Counted from the stretch's first letter, positions 1-10,187 are shown. The stretch is DNA of 64,000 nucleotides from Niveispirillum irakense DSM 11586 (GCF_000429645.1 NZ_KE386933.1:631711-695710), one strand, 5' to 3'. The notes: generated from the letters alone by a model not told the origin. Numbers and translations are program-made.

Positions 1-685
<685 letters not shown>

Positions 686-699
686 CGGGCCGCGCCGTC

Positions 700-1491
700 T
701 TAGCCGTTGGTGAGGCGCTGGGCCAGGGCCATGATGTCATGCGCCGCGTCAGCGGTGGGGGAGCGGACCAGAAGCGGCGTCTGGGTCTTGATGCTTTCGC
801 GCACCTTCATGTCGCGGCGGATGATGCCGGCCAGTTGCGGGCTTTTGCCCAGGAACTTGCGGCAGGCGGCCAGCAGCGTCTCGTAGGTCTTCTCCCCTTC
901 ATTCCGCGTCTGCGCCATGTTCACCACAACGCGCAGATCGGCCATGGGGTTGGCCTGATAGGACAGCTTCAGGAAGGCATAGGCGTCGGTGATGCTGGTC
1001 GGTTCGTCCGTCGTCACCACCAGGCAGATGCCGGCGGGGGCGGTGAAGGTGCGGACATTGCGGTCCACCCCGGCCCCCAGATCGATGACGATATTGTCAT
1101 AGCTGCGCGCCATGTCGGTCAGGTCGTTGCGCAACTGGTTCAACCGTGCCGGCGGCAGGTTTGCCAGACTGCCCGATCCGGACCGGCCGGCGATGATATC
1201 GAACCCGCCATCGGTATAGCGCGTCGTGCTGCCGGCCAGGGTGACCACCCCGTCGATCACCTGCCCCAGATCGCGCTTGGGCATCAGGCCCAACTGGATA
1301 TCGACGTTGGCCAAGCCCAGATCGCCGTCGAACAGCAGGGTCTTGCGACCCAGCTTGGTCAGCGCGTGGGTCAGCGTGATGGAGAAGAAGGTTTTGCCGA
1401 CCCCCCCTTTGCCGCTGGCGACCGCCAGGATATTGCGTTGGCGCAGCGGTGTGACATTGCCCGGAACGGCCATGGCGTTAAGGTCGTTCAT
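700..1491 (-). CDS. fleN: Flagellar number regulator FleN/FlhG, MinD-type ATPase
   Basis: 263 residues. A deviant Walker A motif, GKGGVGKT, is at residues 27-34, followed by DGDLGLANVD, the signature of ParA/MinD ATPases. In this position, directly after flhF, such ATPases are FlhG/FleN, which work with FlhF to limit flagellar number and place the flagellum at the pole. The ATG overlaps the flhF stop by four bases (ATGA), implying translational coupling. About 20 residues precede the ATPase core, as is common for FlhG. A chromosome-partitioning ParA is unlikely given the operon context. Confidence 0.93.
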   Translation of the reverse strand: MNDLNAMAVPGNVTPLRQRNILAVASGKGGVGKTFFSITLTHALTKLGRKTLLFDGDLGLANVDIQLGLMPKRDLGQVIDGVVTLAGSTTRYTDGGFDIIAGRSGSGSLANLPPARLNQLRNDLTDMARSYDNIVIDLGAGVDRNVRTFTAPAGICLVVTTDEPTSITDAYAFLKLSYQANPMADLRVVVNMAQTRNEGEKTYETLLAACRKFLGKSPQLAGIIRRDMKVRESIKTQTPLLVRSPTADAAHDIMALAQRLTNG

Positions 1492-2495
1492 GCGTGGGTC
1501 CCCGTCTGTTTGGCGCGCCGTTGCTCGGCTTGCTGGTCAGGCATCATCATTCTGGCCAAAATCGTCGGTGTCAGGGCGATTAACCCATCGGCCACCTTGG
1601 TTGTCGCGCTGGCATCTGCAAAAGCCAGGCCAGCCCCATGCGCAGCCGCCAGCAGGCTGCCATAGCGGCGCGCCATGTCCAGGCGGGTCACCAGCATGCG
1701 GCGGGCGCCAATCTGGCGGAAGGCGTGCGCCATCTCCACCGCCTCCACCGCATCCAGGCCGGCGGGCATCACCAGCACCGGTTCGATGTCTGCGGCGACA
1801 ATGAAATCGCGCAAATCTTTCATATCGTTCATATTATAAGGGTTGCGCCCGGCACTGTCGACCAGCACCTGCTCGCTGCCGCGCGCCACTTCCAGCGCAT
1901 CGGACAAGGCGGTCGGGTCTTCCACCGTCATCAGCCGCAGCTTCAGCACACGGGTGAAAGCCTGGAGCTGTTCGATCCCCCCGGCACGAATGGTATCGGT
2001 AGAAATGACCCCGACGGGACGTTTCTGCAGGGCGCAGCGGGCGCAGAGCTTCGCGACGGTCAAGGTTTTCCCCCCACCGGGCGGGCCCACCAGCATGATG
2101 GGCCGCACGGCCCGGCCATCGGGCAGCGGCTGGAAGGTGAAAAGATGATCCAGGGCTGCCGCCAGCGCTGCGACGGGATCGCGCGCATCAATATCGGCCA
2201 GACTGTCCATCATGCGCTGGTTCAGTTCCGCCGGCACCCCATGCTGGAGCAGTGCTTCGGAGACGATATCGACAGGATCGGGCGGGGCCGGTTCACTGAA
2301 GCGCGACGGAGAGGGGGCGGCAATGGCGGGGTGTACCGCCATCATGCCCTCATCCTCCTCAATCGCCGCAGTCACGCGGACGCCGACGCCTTCTTCCTCG
2401 CGGGTGGCGACGATGATGGCATCATCGCCCAGCACCTCGCGAACAAGGCGCATTGCGTCCTGCATTGTCGGCGCGTGGAACGATTTCAGCCTCAT
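1488..2495 (-). CDS. flhF: Flagellar biosynthesis GTPase FlhF
   Basis: 335 residues, SRP-type GTPase. The N-terminal basic region starts MRLKSF and continues with AMRLVREVLG, as in FlhF. The P-loop GPPGGGKT is at 137-144, a G2-like DTIRAGG at 167-173, DSAGR (G3) at 213-217 and TRLD (G4) at 270-273. FlhF marks the pole where the first flagellar parts are inserted. It lies between flhA and fleN, the usual order. The linker between the N-terminal domain and the GTPase (about 50-75) is short and proline-rich. Confidence 0.95.
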   Translation of the reverse strand: MRLKSFHAPTMQDAMRLVREVLGDDAIIVATREEEGVGVRVTAAIEEDEGMMAVHPAIAAPSPSRFSEPAPPDPVDIVSEALLQHGVPAELNQRMMDSLADIDARDPVAALAAALDHLFTFQPLPDGRAVRPIMLVGPPGGGKTLTVAKLCARCALQKRPVGVISTDTIRAGGIEQLQAFTRVLKLRLMTVEDPTALSDALEVARGSEQVLVDSAGRNPYNMNDMKDLRDFIVAADIEPVLVMPAGLDAVEAVEMAHAFRQIGARRMLVTRLDMARRYGSLLAAAHGAGLAFADASATTKVADGLIALTPTILARMMMPDQQAEQRRAKQTGTHA

Positions 2496-2577
2496 GCTGC
2501 CTCTGCCTTTCGGGCCGCCCTGGCCACCCTTGCCGGTGCCGGGTGCGTGTCCCTTTTACCCATTATACGCGGCCCTC

Positions 2578-4698
2578 TCATATTTGGCCCAGAGTCTTGA
2601 TCTTCGCTTTTGGATGAATCTCGTTTTGTGACATTACCACCGTCGCGGGACGGAACCGTTCGATGATCGAACGAACGAAGGGACGGATGCCGGGAGAGGT
2701 CAACAGGACCGGGGATTCCCCCTGCATGGCGAATTTCTCGAAGGTCTGCCGCACGGAAGTGATGAATTGCTGGAGATGGGATGGCGCCATGGTGAGTTGA
2801 CGGTCGTCGCCATCGCCGACGATACTCTCGGCAAAGGCCTGTTCCCATTCCGGCGAAAGGGTGACAAGAGGGATATAGCCCAGGTCGTTGGTGTTGGCGT
2901 CGGAAATCTGCCGCGCCAGCCGGGCGCGCACATGTTCGGTGATCTGGGTCATGTTGCGGGTATAGGCGGTCGCCTCCGCCACCCCTTCCAGGATGGTGGG
3001 CAGATCGCGCACGGAAATCCGTTCCCCCAGCAGGTTCTGCAGCACGCGCTGCAATCCGCCAATATTGATCTGGCCCGGCACCACATCGGCCACCAGCTTC
3101 TGGTGTTCCTTGCCCATCTCGTCCAGCAGCTTCTGCGTCTCCGCATAGGAGAGCAGGTCGGCCATATTGTCCTTGATCATCTCGGTCAGGTGGGTGGTCA
3201 GCACCGTGGGTGGGTCCACCACCGTGTAGCCCTTGAACAGGGCCTCTTCCCGATAGGCCATGTCGATCCACATGGCGGGCAGGCCAAAGGTCGGCTCGGT
3301 CGTCGCCTCGCCCGGCAGGCCGATCCGGTCCCCACGCGGATCCATGCAGAGCAGCATGTTGGGGCGCACATCGCCCCGGCCCGCCTCAATCTCCTTGATC
3401 CGGATCAGATAGGTATTGGGCGGGAGCTGTAGATTATCCTGGATGCGCACCGCCGGCATGATGATGCCGATTTCCCCGGCCAACTGGCGGCGTAGACCTT
3501 TGATCTGGTCGGTCAGCCGGTGCCCGGCCTCCGAATTGATCAGCGACAGCAGGCCATAGCCCAATTCCAGGCGCACCAGATCAATCGCCAGGGCAGTGGC
3601 GATGGGTTCGTCTGCTACCGGCGGCGGCGCGGTGGCGGCGGCCTGGGCCTCCTGCTTGGCTTCCAGCGCCTCCTTCATCAGGCGGGACCGGGGCAGGAAA
3701 TAGGCGGCCGCCGCCAACCCGATGGCCAGCAGCCCGAAGGAGATTTTCGGCATGCCGGGCAGCAGGCCCACGGCCATCACCACCGCCGCCGTCAGGCCCA
3801 GTGCTGTGGGATAGAAGGTGAGCTGCCCGATCACCGCCTTGTCGGTGGAGCCGGTGGAACCCGACTTGGACACCATCAGACCGGCGGCCAGCGACACCAG
3901 CAGGGCCGGGATCTGCGATACAAGACCATCGCCCACCGTCAGCAGCGTATAGGTCTGCCCGGCTTCGACGAAGGTCATTTCCTTCTGGCCGATACCGATG
4001 ATCATGCCGACGATAATGTTGACGAAGGTGATGACAAGGCCGGCCACGGCATCGCCGCGCACAAATTTCGACGCACCATCCATGGAGCCGAAGAACTGGC
4101 TTTCATCTTCCAGTTCCTTGCGGCGTGCCCGGGCTGTTGCCTCATCAATCAGGCCGGAGGACAGGTCGGCGTCAATCGCCATCTGCTTGCCGGGCATAGC
4201 GTCCAGGGTGAAGCGGGCTGCCACTTCCGCGATACGGCCCGAACCCTTGGTGATGACGGAGAAATTCACCAGCATCAGGATGCCGAACACCGTGACGCCG
4301 ATGATGAAATTGCCCCCCATGATGAAATTGCCGAATGTCTCGATGACGTGGCCGGCAGCACTGGCGCCATTATGGCCTTCCCCCAGGATCAGGCGGGTGG
4401 AAGCCAGGTTGAGCGACAGGCGCAACATGGTGGAGACAAGCAGGATGGTGGGGAAGCTGCTGAATTCCAGAGGCTTCTGGATCGACAGAACCACCATCAG
4501 GATCAGGATGGAAAAAGCGAAGGAGATGGTCAGGCCGATATCCAGCAGGAATGTGGGCAGCGGAATGATCAGCACGACGACGATGGTCAGGATCGCCAGC
4601 GCAAATCCCACCTCCCCGCGCTTGACCGCTTCTACGGTCAGGCGCAGCGCGTCTTTGCCCGATGCAAGGTTGGACTGGGGGTCCTTCTGGTCGGTCAT
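2578..4698 (-). CDS. flhA: Flagellar export gate protein FlhA
   Basis: 706 residues, the normal size. The N-terminal half (about 25-330) carries the hydrophobic segments of the export gate. The conserved cytoplasmic loop after the fourth helix contains FTLDAMPGKQMAIDADL, the family signature. The C-terminal half is the soluble domain that docks chaperone-substrate complexes; it includes QLPPNTYLIRIKEIEAG and the GQINIGGLQRVLQNLL segment. FlhA conducts protons and selects substrates for the flagellar type III secretion system. The start ATG is 100 bases downstream of flbD, and flhF follows after 82 bases. Confidence 0.97.
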   Translation of the reverse strand: MTDQKDPQSNLASGKDALRLTVEAVKRGEVGFALAILTIVVVLIIPLPTFLLDIGLTISFAFSILILMVVLSIQKPLEFSSFPTILLVSTMLRLSLNLASTRLILGEGHNGASAAGHVIETFGNFIMGGNFIIGVTVFGILMLVNFSVITKGSGRIAEVAARFTLDAMPGKQMAIDADLSSGLIDEATARARRKELEDESQFFGSMDGASKFVRGDAVAGLVITFVNIIVGMIIGIGQKEMTFVEAGQTYTLLTVGDGLVSQIPALLVSLAAGLMVSKSGSTGSTDKAVIGQLTFYPTALGLTAAVVMAVGLLPGMPKISFGLLAIGLAAAAYFLPRSRLMKEALEAKQEAQAAATAPPPVADEPIATALAIDLVRLELGYGLLSLINSEAGHRLTDQIKGLRRQLAGEIGIIMPAVRIQDNLQLPPNTYLIRIKEIEAGRGDVRPNMLLCMDPRGDRIGLPGEATTEPTFGLPAMWIDMAYREEALFKGYTVVDPPTVLTTHLTEMIKDNMADLLSYAETQKLLDEMGKEHQKLVADVVPGQINIGGLQRVLQNLLGERISVRDLPTILEGVAEATAYTRNMTQITEHVRARLARQISDANTNDLGYIPLVTLSPEWEQAFAESIVGDGDDRQLTMAPSHLQQFITSVRQTFEKFAMQGESPVLLTSPGIRPFVRSIIERFRPATVVMSQNEIHPKAKIKTLGQI

Positions 4699-4799
4699 GC
4701 CGATCGTGCCTGTACTTTCAAATCCACTAAGCCAGCCTTGCCGGGGGCGGTATGGCCGTCAAAACATCGCCAGGGTTTTCGCGGAGAAGCCTCCCCGCT

Positions 4800-6284
4800 T
4801 CAGCCCATCGCCTCTGCATCCACGCCACTGGCTGGCGGCGGTACGGCAACGCCGCCCTCGCTATATTCCTTCAGCTTGTTGCGCAGGGTGCGGATGGAGA
4901 TGCCCAGGATATTGGCGGCATGCGTCCGGTTGCCCAGCGTATGTTTCAGCGTATCGATGATCAGGTCGCGTTCCACATCCGCCACGGTGCGACCGACCAG
5001 CCCGCGTGTGCCGCCATCCGCACCGCCCATGCCGGGCATGGTTGGGATAACAGGGGCCGGCTGGGTTGGCGGCGGCTGATAGGCGGGCGGTGGGGCATAG
5101 CCCCCCGCATTGCCGTAGCTGGCGGCAGCGCGCGCGGCGGCAGGGGCCACGGCGGGGGCGGCTGGCGGTGCGGTATAGCTCGGCTCTGCCCCGGTCAGCA
5201 GGATGGCTTCCGGACCGATCTCCGTTCCGCGCGACAGAAGCACGGCGCGGTGCATGGTGTTTTCCAGCTCGCGCACATTGCCGCGCCAGTAATGGGCCTG
5301 CAGCATCGTCATGGCATCCGGCCCCACAGTACGGGGCGGCAGGCCATTGGCTTCGGAATATTTGGTGGCGAAATGGCGGCACAGCAGGGCGATGTCCGCA
5401 GGCCGTTCGCGCAACGGCGGCAGGTTCAGGCTGACCACGTTCAGTCGGAAATACAAATCCTCACGGAACCGGCCGGCCTTGGCTTCCGACAGCATGTCGC
5501 GGTTGGAGGTGGCCAGGATGCGGATATCTACCTTTACCGGCTGGCTGCCGCCCACCCGGTCGATCACCCGTTCCTGAATGGCCCGCAGCAGCTTGGCCTG
5601 CAGGCGCAGGTCCATTTCCGAGATTTCGTCCAGCAGCAGGGTGCCGCCATTGGCCTCCTCGAACTTGCCGATGCGCCGGGCGACGGCGCCGGTGAAGGCG
5701 CCCTTCTCATGGCCGAACAGCTCTGATTCCAGCAGGTTTTCCGGGATGGCCGCGCAATTGACCGACACGAAGGGCGCATTGGCCCGCCGGCTTTTGCGGT
5801 GCAGATAGCGGGCCATCAGCTCCTTACCCGTGCCGCTTTCACCCGTGATCAGGACGGAAGCGTCGGAGGGGGCGATCTGGTCGGCCATGGCCAGCGTTGC
5901 GGCCATGGCGGGGTCGCGGCTGACGATGGCGTGGCTTTCCTCCGCCACCGCTTCCAGCACGGCGGCGATCAGGTTCGCATCCGGGGGCAGGGGGATATAT
6001 TCCTTCGCCCCGGCGCGGATGGCGCGGACGGCAGCCTGGGCGTCGGTGCCCACGCCACAGGCCACCACGGGCACGGCGAACCTTTCATTCTTCAGATGAT
6101 CGACCAGCATGCCGACATCCAGCTTGACGTCGATCATCACCAGATCGGCGCCCTGGCCGGTGCGCAGCGCGTTCATCGCCCCGTCAATACTGTCGGTATG
6201 GGCGACCTTGGCACCCTTCTGCAGCGCGATCTTGCCAGCGGCGCTGATATAGCCCTCCAGCGTTCCCACGATCAAAAGACGCAT
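4800..6284 (-). CDS. flbD: Sigma-54-dependent flagellar regulator FlbD
   Basis: 494 residues. Residues 1-115 form a receiver-like domain that keeps an aspartate in MIDVKLD (about 52), but its first strand reads MRLLIVGTLEG and lacks the usual acidic pair, as I recall for Caulobacter FlbD. The AAA+ domain has GESGTGKE (148-155), the sigma-54-contacting GAFTGA (195-200) and Walker B TLLLDE (215-220). A proline/alanine-rich linker (about 370-420) leads to a Fis-type helix-turn-helix near the C-terminus (NRTHAANILGISIRTLRNKL). FlbD activates late and represses early flagellar genes. It sits between motA and flhA in the export/motor operon. Confidence 0.93.
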   Translation of the reverse strand: MRLLIVGTLEGYISAAGKIALQKGAKVAHTDSIDGAMNALRTGQGADLVMIDVKLDVGMLVDHLKNERFAVPVVACGVGTDAQAAVRAIRAGAKEYIPLPPDANLIAAVLEAVAEESHAIVSRDPAMAATLAMADQIAPSDASVLITGESGTGKELMARYLHRKSRRANAPFVSVNCAAIPENLLESELFGHEKGAFTGAVARRIGKFEEANGGTLLLDEISEMDLRLQAKLLRAIQERVIDRVGGSQPVKVDIRILATSNRDMLSEAKAGRFREDLYFRLNVVSLNLPPLRERPADIALLCRHFATKYSEANGLPPRTVGPDAMTMLQAHYWRGNVRELENTMHRAVLLSRGTEIGPEAILLTGAEPSYTAPPAAPAVAPAAARAAASYGNAGGYAPPPAYQPPPTQPAPVIPTMPGMGGADGGTRGLVGRTVADVERDLIIDTLKHTLGNRTHAANILGISIRTLRNKLKEYSEGGVAVPPPASGVDAEAMG

Positions 6285-6353
6285 CGCCCTTACCCTCTCG
6301 CCTTGGCCGGCCGCCGCTGGCGGCCCACCCCATGAATAACCATTCCCAGAAAC

Positions 6354-7235
6354 TCAGTCATAATTGCTGATCCGCAGATCGGGCGGCAGCACCGTGTTGA
6401 TCAGCATTTCCAGACGCCGGGGATTTTCCTGCCGCGCCACCGACCCGGCGGCCAGCAGGAACAACCCATCGATCAAGGCGTCCCGGTCGGCATTGCGGTC
6501 AATCTTGGCGGCCAGCGGTGCCAGCACCATCGACCCCAGGATTGCCCCGTAAAAAGTGGTGATCAGCGCCACCGCCATGGCGGGGCCGATGGCCGACGGG
6601 TTGGACAGGCTGCCCAGCATCTGCACCAGTCCGACCAGCGTGCCGATCAGGCCCATGGCTGGCGCCACCTCCGCCGCGCGGCGGAGCACGGCGGAGGCCA
6701 TGCGGGCGCGCGCCATGTTGCTGTCAATCTCTGTCCGCAGGATGCGCTCGGCATCGTCGGCCGGCAAGCCATCGACAATCAGTTCCACCGCCCGGTGCAT
6801 CACCGGCCAGCCGCGCGTGGTGCGCAGCAGCGGCTGCAAGGACAGGGCGCCGTGCCGGCGGGCATGTTCAGCCAGCGACAGCGCGGCATTGGCCGCCGAC
6901 CGCACATCCAGCGCATTGGCCACCATTGTCCGGCCAATGGCGCCCAACGCCGCCCGCAGATCGGGGGGCGAGAAGGAAATGGCGGTAATGGCGACCGTGC
7001 CGCCCAGCACGATCAGGGTGGATGGCAGATCGAAAAAGGCACCGACCGACCCGCCCAGCGCCAGGGCGCCGACCACCAGCGTCAGCCCCACGCCCAGGCC
7101 CAGCACCGTCGCCAGATCCAGCCGCCGGTAGAAGCGCGGCATGGTCGGATTGCGCACGCCGCCACCGGCGGTGGCCGGGGCCGCTGTTTCGGCCTCGCCT
7201 CGGCCGGCAGGTTGGTTGGCGCTTCGGTCGCTCAC
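6354..7235 (-). CDS. motA: Flagellar motor stator protein MotA/PomA family
   Basis: 293 residues starting at a GTG with AAGGGG five bases upstream; the fliN stop is 10 bases before the start. Four hydrophobic segments are visible at roughly 42-62, 68-88, 195-218 and 225-248. The third has EVAPAMGLIGTLVGLVQML, the conserved MotA/ExbB pore motif. The cytoplasmic loop between segments 2 and 3 carries the charged residues that contact FliG. MotA with MotB conducts the ions that drive rotation. No motB lies in this window. The first 35 residues are a variable tail. Confidence 0.9.
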   Translation of the reverse strand: MSDRSANQPAGRGEAETAAPATAGGGVRNPTMPRFYRRLDLATVLGLGVGLTLVVGALALGGSVGAFFDLPSTLIVLGGTVAITAISFSPPDLRAALGAIGRTMVANALDVRSAANAALSLAEHARRHGALSLQPLLRTTRGWPVMHRAVELIVDGLPADDAERILRTEIDSNMARARMASAVLRRAAEVAPAMGLIGTLVGLVQMLGSLSNPSAIGPAMAVALITTFYGAILGSMVLAPLAAKIDRNADRDALIDGLFLLAAGSVARQENPRRLEMLINTVLPPDLRISNYD

Positions 7236-7245
7236 GGCTGCCCCT

Positions 7246-7572
7246 TCACGACCGGTCGGTCTTGATGATTTCGGTCATGGTGACGCCCAGCCGGTCCTCC
7301 ACCACCACCACCTCGCCACGCGCGACCAGGCGGTTATTGACATAGATGTCGATGGCCTCGCCCACCTTGCGGTCCAGTTCCACCACGGCGCCCTTGTTCA
7401 GCCGCATCAGGGTGCTGACCTGCATGTTGGTCTTGCCCAGAACGGCGGAAATCTGCACCGGGATGTCATAGACCGATTCCAGATCCTTCACGACGGGCAG
7501 CGTTTCCAGCTCACCGCCATTGCGGCCATTGCCGTCAAAATCGCTCAAGCCCATCTCATCCTTGCCGCTCAT
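7246..7572 (-). CDS. fliN: Flagellar motor switch protein FliN
   Basis: 108 residues. The C-terminal two-thirds is a SpoA/surface-presentation domain: IPVQISAVLGKTNMQVSTL, then LNKGAVVELDRKVGEAIDIY, ending with RLGVTMTEII, all typical of FliN. FliN forms the lower C-ring with FliM and binds FliH to bring the export ATPase to the gate. It follows fliH by 39 bases and precedes motA by 10. Confidence 0.95.
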   Translation of the reverse strand: MSGKDEMGLSDFDGNGRNGGELETLPVVKDLESVYDIPVQISAVLGKTNMQVSTLMRLNKGAVVELDRKVGEAIDIYVNNRLVARGEVVVVEDRLGVTMTEIIKTDRS

Positions 7573-7611
7573 ACCGGGTCTGGTCCTTCCTCGTTCAGTG
7601 CCGTGTCATCA

Positions 7612-8319
7612 TTATCGGGCATCCGCCGGCCCGCCGGGAAAACCTGCCAGCACATTACCGGCGATCCGCTCAATATCGCTCCACAAGGCAGTGGTATCAC
7701 GCTCTGCCCCGCCGGCAGCCCAGGCCGCCCGCACATCCATTTCCCCCAGTTTGGGATCGGCGATCACCGATACTTGACCGGCAAAGCCGTGATGGGTCGC
7801 CATGTCTGCGATACGGTCACGCAGATCGGCAAACCAGCGCTCATGCACCCGGAAGACCAGTTGCGGTTCCTCCGCCAGTTCTTCCAGGAAGGTGGTGATC
7901 ACCTCCTCGACCTCCGCCTGCCCATGCCGGGCGACGAAAGCGGGCCATAATTTGCGCATGATGGCCAGGACCAGACGGTTGGTGTTTTCCCGCCGCAATG
8001 CAGTTTCCCGGTTCTGCGTCGTCACCAGCCCGCCCAGGGCACCTTCCACGGCGCGGAATGCCTGGGTGAGTGCCTGTTGCGCCTCGGTTTCCGCCTGCTG
8101 ACGGCCCTGGGCGCGGCCTTCTTCCAAGGCGCTGGCCCGTGCTTCGTCCCGCGCCTTTTGCACCTGCTGCTGCAACTGCTCCACCGAGAAGGTGGGCGGC
8201 GGCGGCGGGGGAGGCGGCGGTGGCGGCTCCGGGGGGAGTTCCGGTTCCTGGGGGGCGATGGTGGGCGTGGCGCCCCCGTCGAAATCCTCCTCGAACAGGA
8301 ATTTTTGAATGGTGGCCAT
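7612..8319 (-). CDS. fliH: Flagellar export ATPase regulator FliH
   Basis: 235 residues. The N-terminus (MATIQKFLFEEDFD) and a proline tract at about 30-42 precede a charged helical stretch rich in Ala/Glu/Gln (about 45-100), which is the coiled-coil stalk seen in FliH/FlbE. The C-terminal domain includes VVTTQNRETALRRENTNRL and a closing globular segment, as in V-ATPase E-subunit-like FliH proteins. FliH regulates the export ATPase FliI and tethers it to FliN. It lies between fliF and fliN with no fliG in between. Confidence 0.85.
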   Translation of the reverse strand: MATIQKFLFEEDFDGGATPTIAPQEPELPPEPPPPPPPPPPPTFSVEQLQQQVQKARDEARASALEEGRAQGRQQAETEAQQALTQAFRAVEGALGGLVTTQNRETALRRENTNRLVLAIMRKLWPAFVARHGQAEVEEVITTFLEELAEEPQLVFRVHERWFADLRDRIADMATHHGFAGQVSVIADPKLGEMDVRAAWAAGGAERDTTALWSDIERIAGNVLAGFPGGPADAR

Positions 8320-8330
8320 GGGTCAGGCGC

Positions 8331-9983
8331 TCAGCTTTCCTGATAGAGCCAGTTGCGGATGATGGACACGGCTTCTTCCGGATGCTTTTCCACGATCTCG
8401 CCCACCTTGCGCAGGGAGGAGGCGCGGACACGGCCATCGACACGGTTGATGTCGATCATCTGCTCCAGCTCTTCATTCGCCTGCGCGGCTTCCATCGCCA
8501 GTTCGCGCGCCAGGGCGCCATCGCCGGGGCCGGCAAGCTGCGGCACGCCCGAACCGTCGGACAGAAGATCGGGCTCCTCATCCAGGTGCGGCGTCCGGTC
8601 CAGCATGCGGGTGACCATCGGCTTGATCACCAGCAGGATCGCCAGGATGGCGACAATGGCCAGGATCAGCGTTTCCGCGATGCGGACCACATCCTCGCGC
8701 GGCATGCCGAAGATGGTGTTATCGGCACCGGCCAGATCATCATCCGGCCGCGCGAACTGCATATTCACCACCTCCACCACATCGCCGCGCGACGGATCGC
8801 TGCCGATGGCGGAAGAGACCAGCCGCTGAAGCTGGGCCAGCTCCGCCTCGCTGCGGGGCTGATAGGTGCGGGTGCCATCTTCGGCGGTGGTGTAATTGCC
8901 ATCCACCAGCACGGCCACCGACAGGCGGCGGATCTGGCCGCTTTCGCGCTCATGCGTCTTGACGGTCTTGGAGATGGCGAAATTGGTTGTTTCCTCCGAC
9001 CGGCTGCGCTTCTCGGAGGAGCCGCCGGCGGCGTTGGCGCCATCGGCATTGGGCAGGTTGGCGGCCACGGTGACCGGGTCCACCCCGTCGCGGTTCTGCG
9101 ACTCTGACGTTTCGCTGACCGATTGGGTGCCCAGCGCCACCTGGCTGTCGGGATCGTAGATTTCGCTGTTGGTGGTGATGCGGTCGAAATCCATTTCCAC
9201 CGACACACGGGCCTGGACATGGCCATGGCCAACGGAACGGCCGATCAGTTCTTCCACCGTGTTGGTCAGTTCCACTTCCCGCGCCAGACGCCGTTCCTCT
9301 GCCGAGGCGGCCAGCCCTTCCGGCGTGTTGGCGCCCATCCCGCGGGACAGCAGCGCGCCCTTGTCGTCGATGATGGAAACATTGCCCGCTTCCATCTGCG
9401 GCACGGCGGCGGCAACCAGGGTCTGGATCGCCAGCACCTGTTCACGGGATAATTGGGTGCCAGGACGCAGCTTCAACAGCACACTGGCGGTCGGGGTCTG
9501 GGCCTGACGGCTGAACAGTTCACGCTTGGCCAGCACCAGATGCACGCGCGCGGTCATCACCGGCTGCAGGGTCTGGATGGAGCGCACCAGCTCCCCCTCC
9601 TTGGCGCGGAGCTGCTGCACATTCTGCATGAAGGCGGTGGTGCCCAGCCCTTCCGGCTGGTTGAAAATCTCGTTGCCGACATTGCCCCCGGTGGGGATGC
9701 CCTGCTGGGCGAGCGTCATGCGCAGGCGGCCCACCTGATCGGCCGGCACTTCAATCCGGGTGCCGTCGGGGCTGGCCTTATAGGGGATCTGCTGCTGTTC
9801 CAATTGCTGGATGATGGCGCCGCCATCGGATGGCGACAGGTCGCTGTAAAGCAGCGACATGGTCGGCGACGACCATTGCCCGGCGAAGAAGATGATGGCG
9901 CCAATGGTGACCAGCACGGCCACCCCGATCCCGGCCAGCCGGGCGGTGCCGAGGCCACGCAAGGTTTGCAGAAACGACTCCAC
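8331..9983 (-). CDS. fliF: Flagellar MS-ring protein FliF
   Basis: About 550 residues. I choose the GTG at 9983 because AGGAG lies nine bases upstream; a TTG at 10007 would add eight residues but has no such site. A membrane segment at about 15-40 is followed by the YscJ/FliF domain (LYSDLSPSDGGAIIQQLEQ), the RBM3 region with VHLVLAKRELFS, and a second membrane segment at about 440-462. The cytoplasmic tail ends VRASSLRKVGEIVEKHPEE, the FliG-binding region. FliF forms the MS ring on which the switch and export gate assemble. It is the first gene of this minus-strand cluster. Confidence 0.97.
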   Translation of the reverse strand: MESFLQTLRGLGTARLAGIGVAVLVTIGAIIFFAGQWSSPTMSLLYSDLSPSDGGAIIQQLEQQQIPYKASPDGTRIEVPADQVGRLRMTLAQQGIPTGGNVGNEIFNQPEGLGTTAFMQNVQQLRAKEGELVRSIQTLQPVMTARVHLVLAKRELFSRQAQTPTASVLLKLRPGTQLSREQVLAIQTLVAAAVPQMEAGNVSIIDDKGALLSRGMGANTPEGLAASAEERRLAREVELTNTVEELIGRSVGHGHVQARVSVEMDFDRITTNSEIYDPDSQVALGTQSVSETSESQNRDGVDPVTVAANLPNADGANAAGGSSEKRSRSEETTNFAISKTVKTHERESGQIRRLSVAVLVDGNYTTAEDGTRTYQPRSEAELAQLQRLVSSAIGSDPSRGDVVEVVNMQFARPDDDLAGADNTIFGMPREDVVRIAETLILAIVAILAILLVIKPMVTRMLDRTPHLDEEPDLLSDGSGVPQLAGPGDGALARELAMEAAQANEELEQMIDINRVDGRVRASSLRKVGEIVEKHPEEAVSIIRNWLYQES

Positions 9984-10092
9984 GGGAACAGCGCTCCTGT
10001 CAGGCAAGGCCGGTCACTAAGATTCTACAAGGGATTAGGCCGGAATTCGAGGAAGATTGCCGCACAGACATGAAGTTGTGGTTAATCAAGTG

Positions 10093-10105
10093 GGCAAATT
10101 TTGCC
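10093..10105. promoter_or_regulatory. Palindrome GGCAAATTTTGCC upstream of fliF, candidate FlbD-type (ftr) operator
   Basis: A 13-base palindrome with six-base arms lies about 110 bases before the fliF start in a locally AT-rich stretch. In Caulobacter, FlbD binds ftr elements, one of which controls fliF, and as I recall they contain a GGCAAA-like core. The regulatory role is inference. Confidence 0.4.
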
Positions 10106-10187
10106 TGATTTTGTGCAACTGTGGCATTTCTGGAACGCGAAAGGGCAAAAAGGGCGGTTTCTGCAAACGGCTTTGCATTTCGCCAGA

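Noticed and set aside
3520-5079. 519-codon plus-strand frame opposite flhA and flbD
   Set aside because: Composition matches an antisense shadow in high-GC DNA (Gln/His/Gly/Arg-rich) with no domain.
10010-10187. Sigma-54 promoter before fliF
   Set aside because: I looked for GG-N10-GC on both strands and found only off-by-one spacings.
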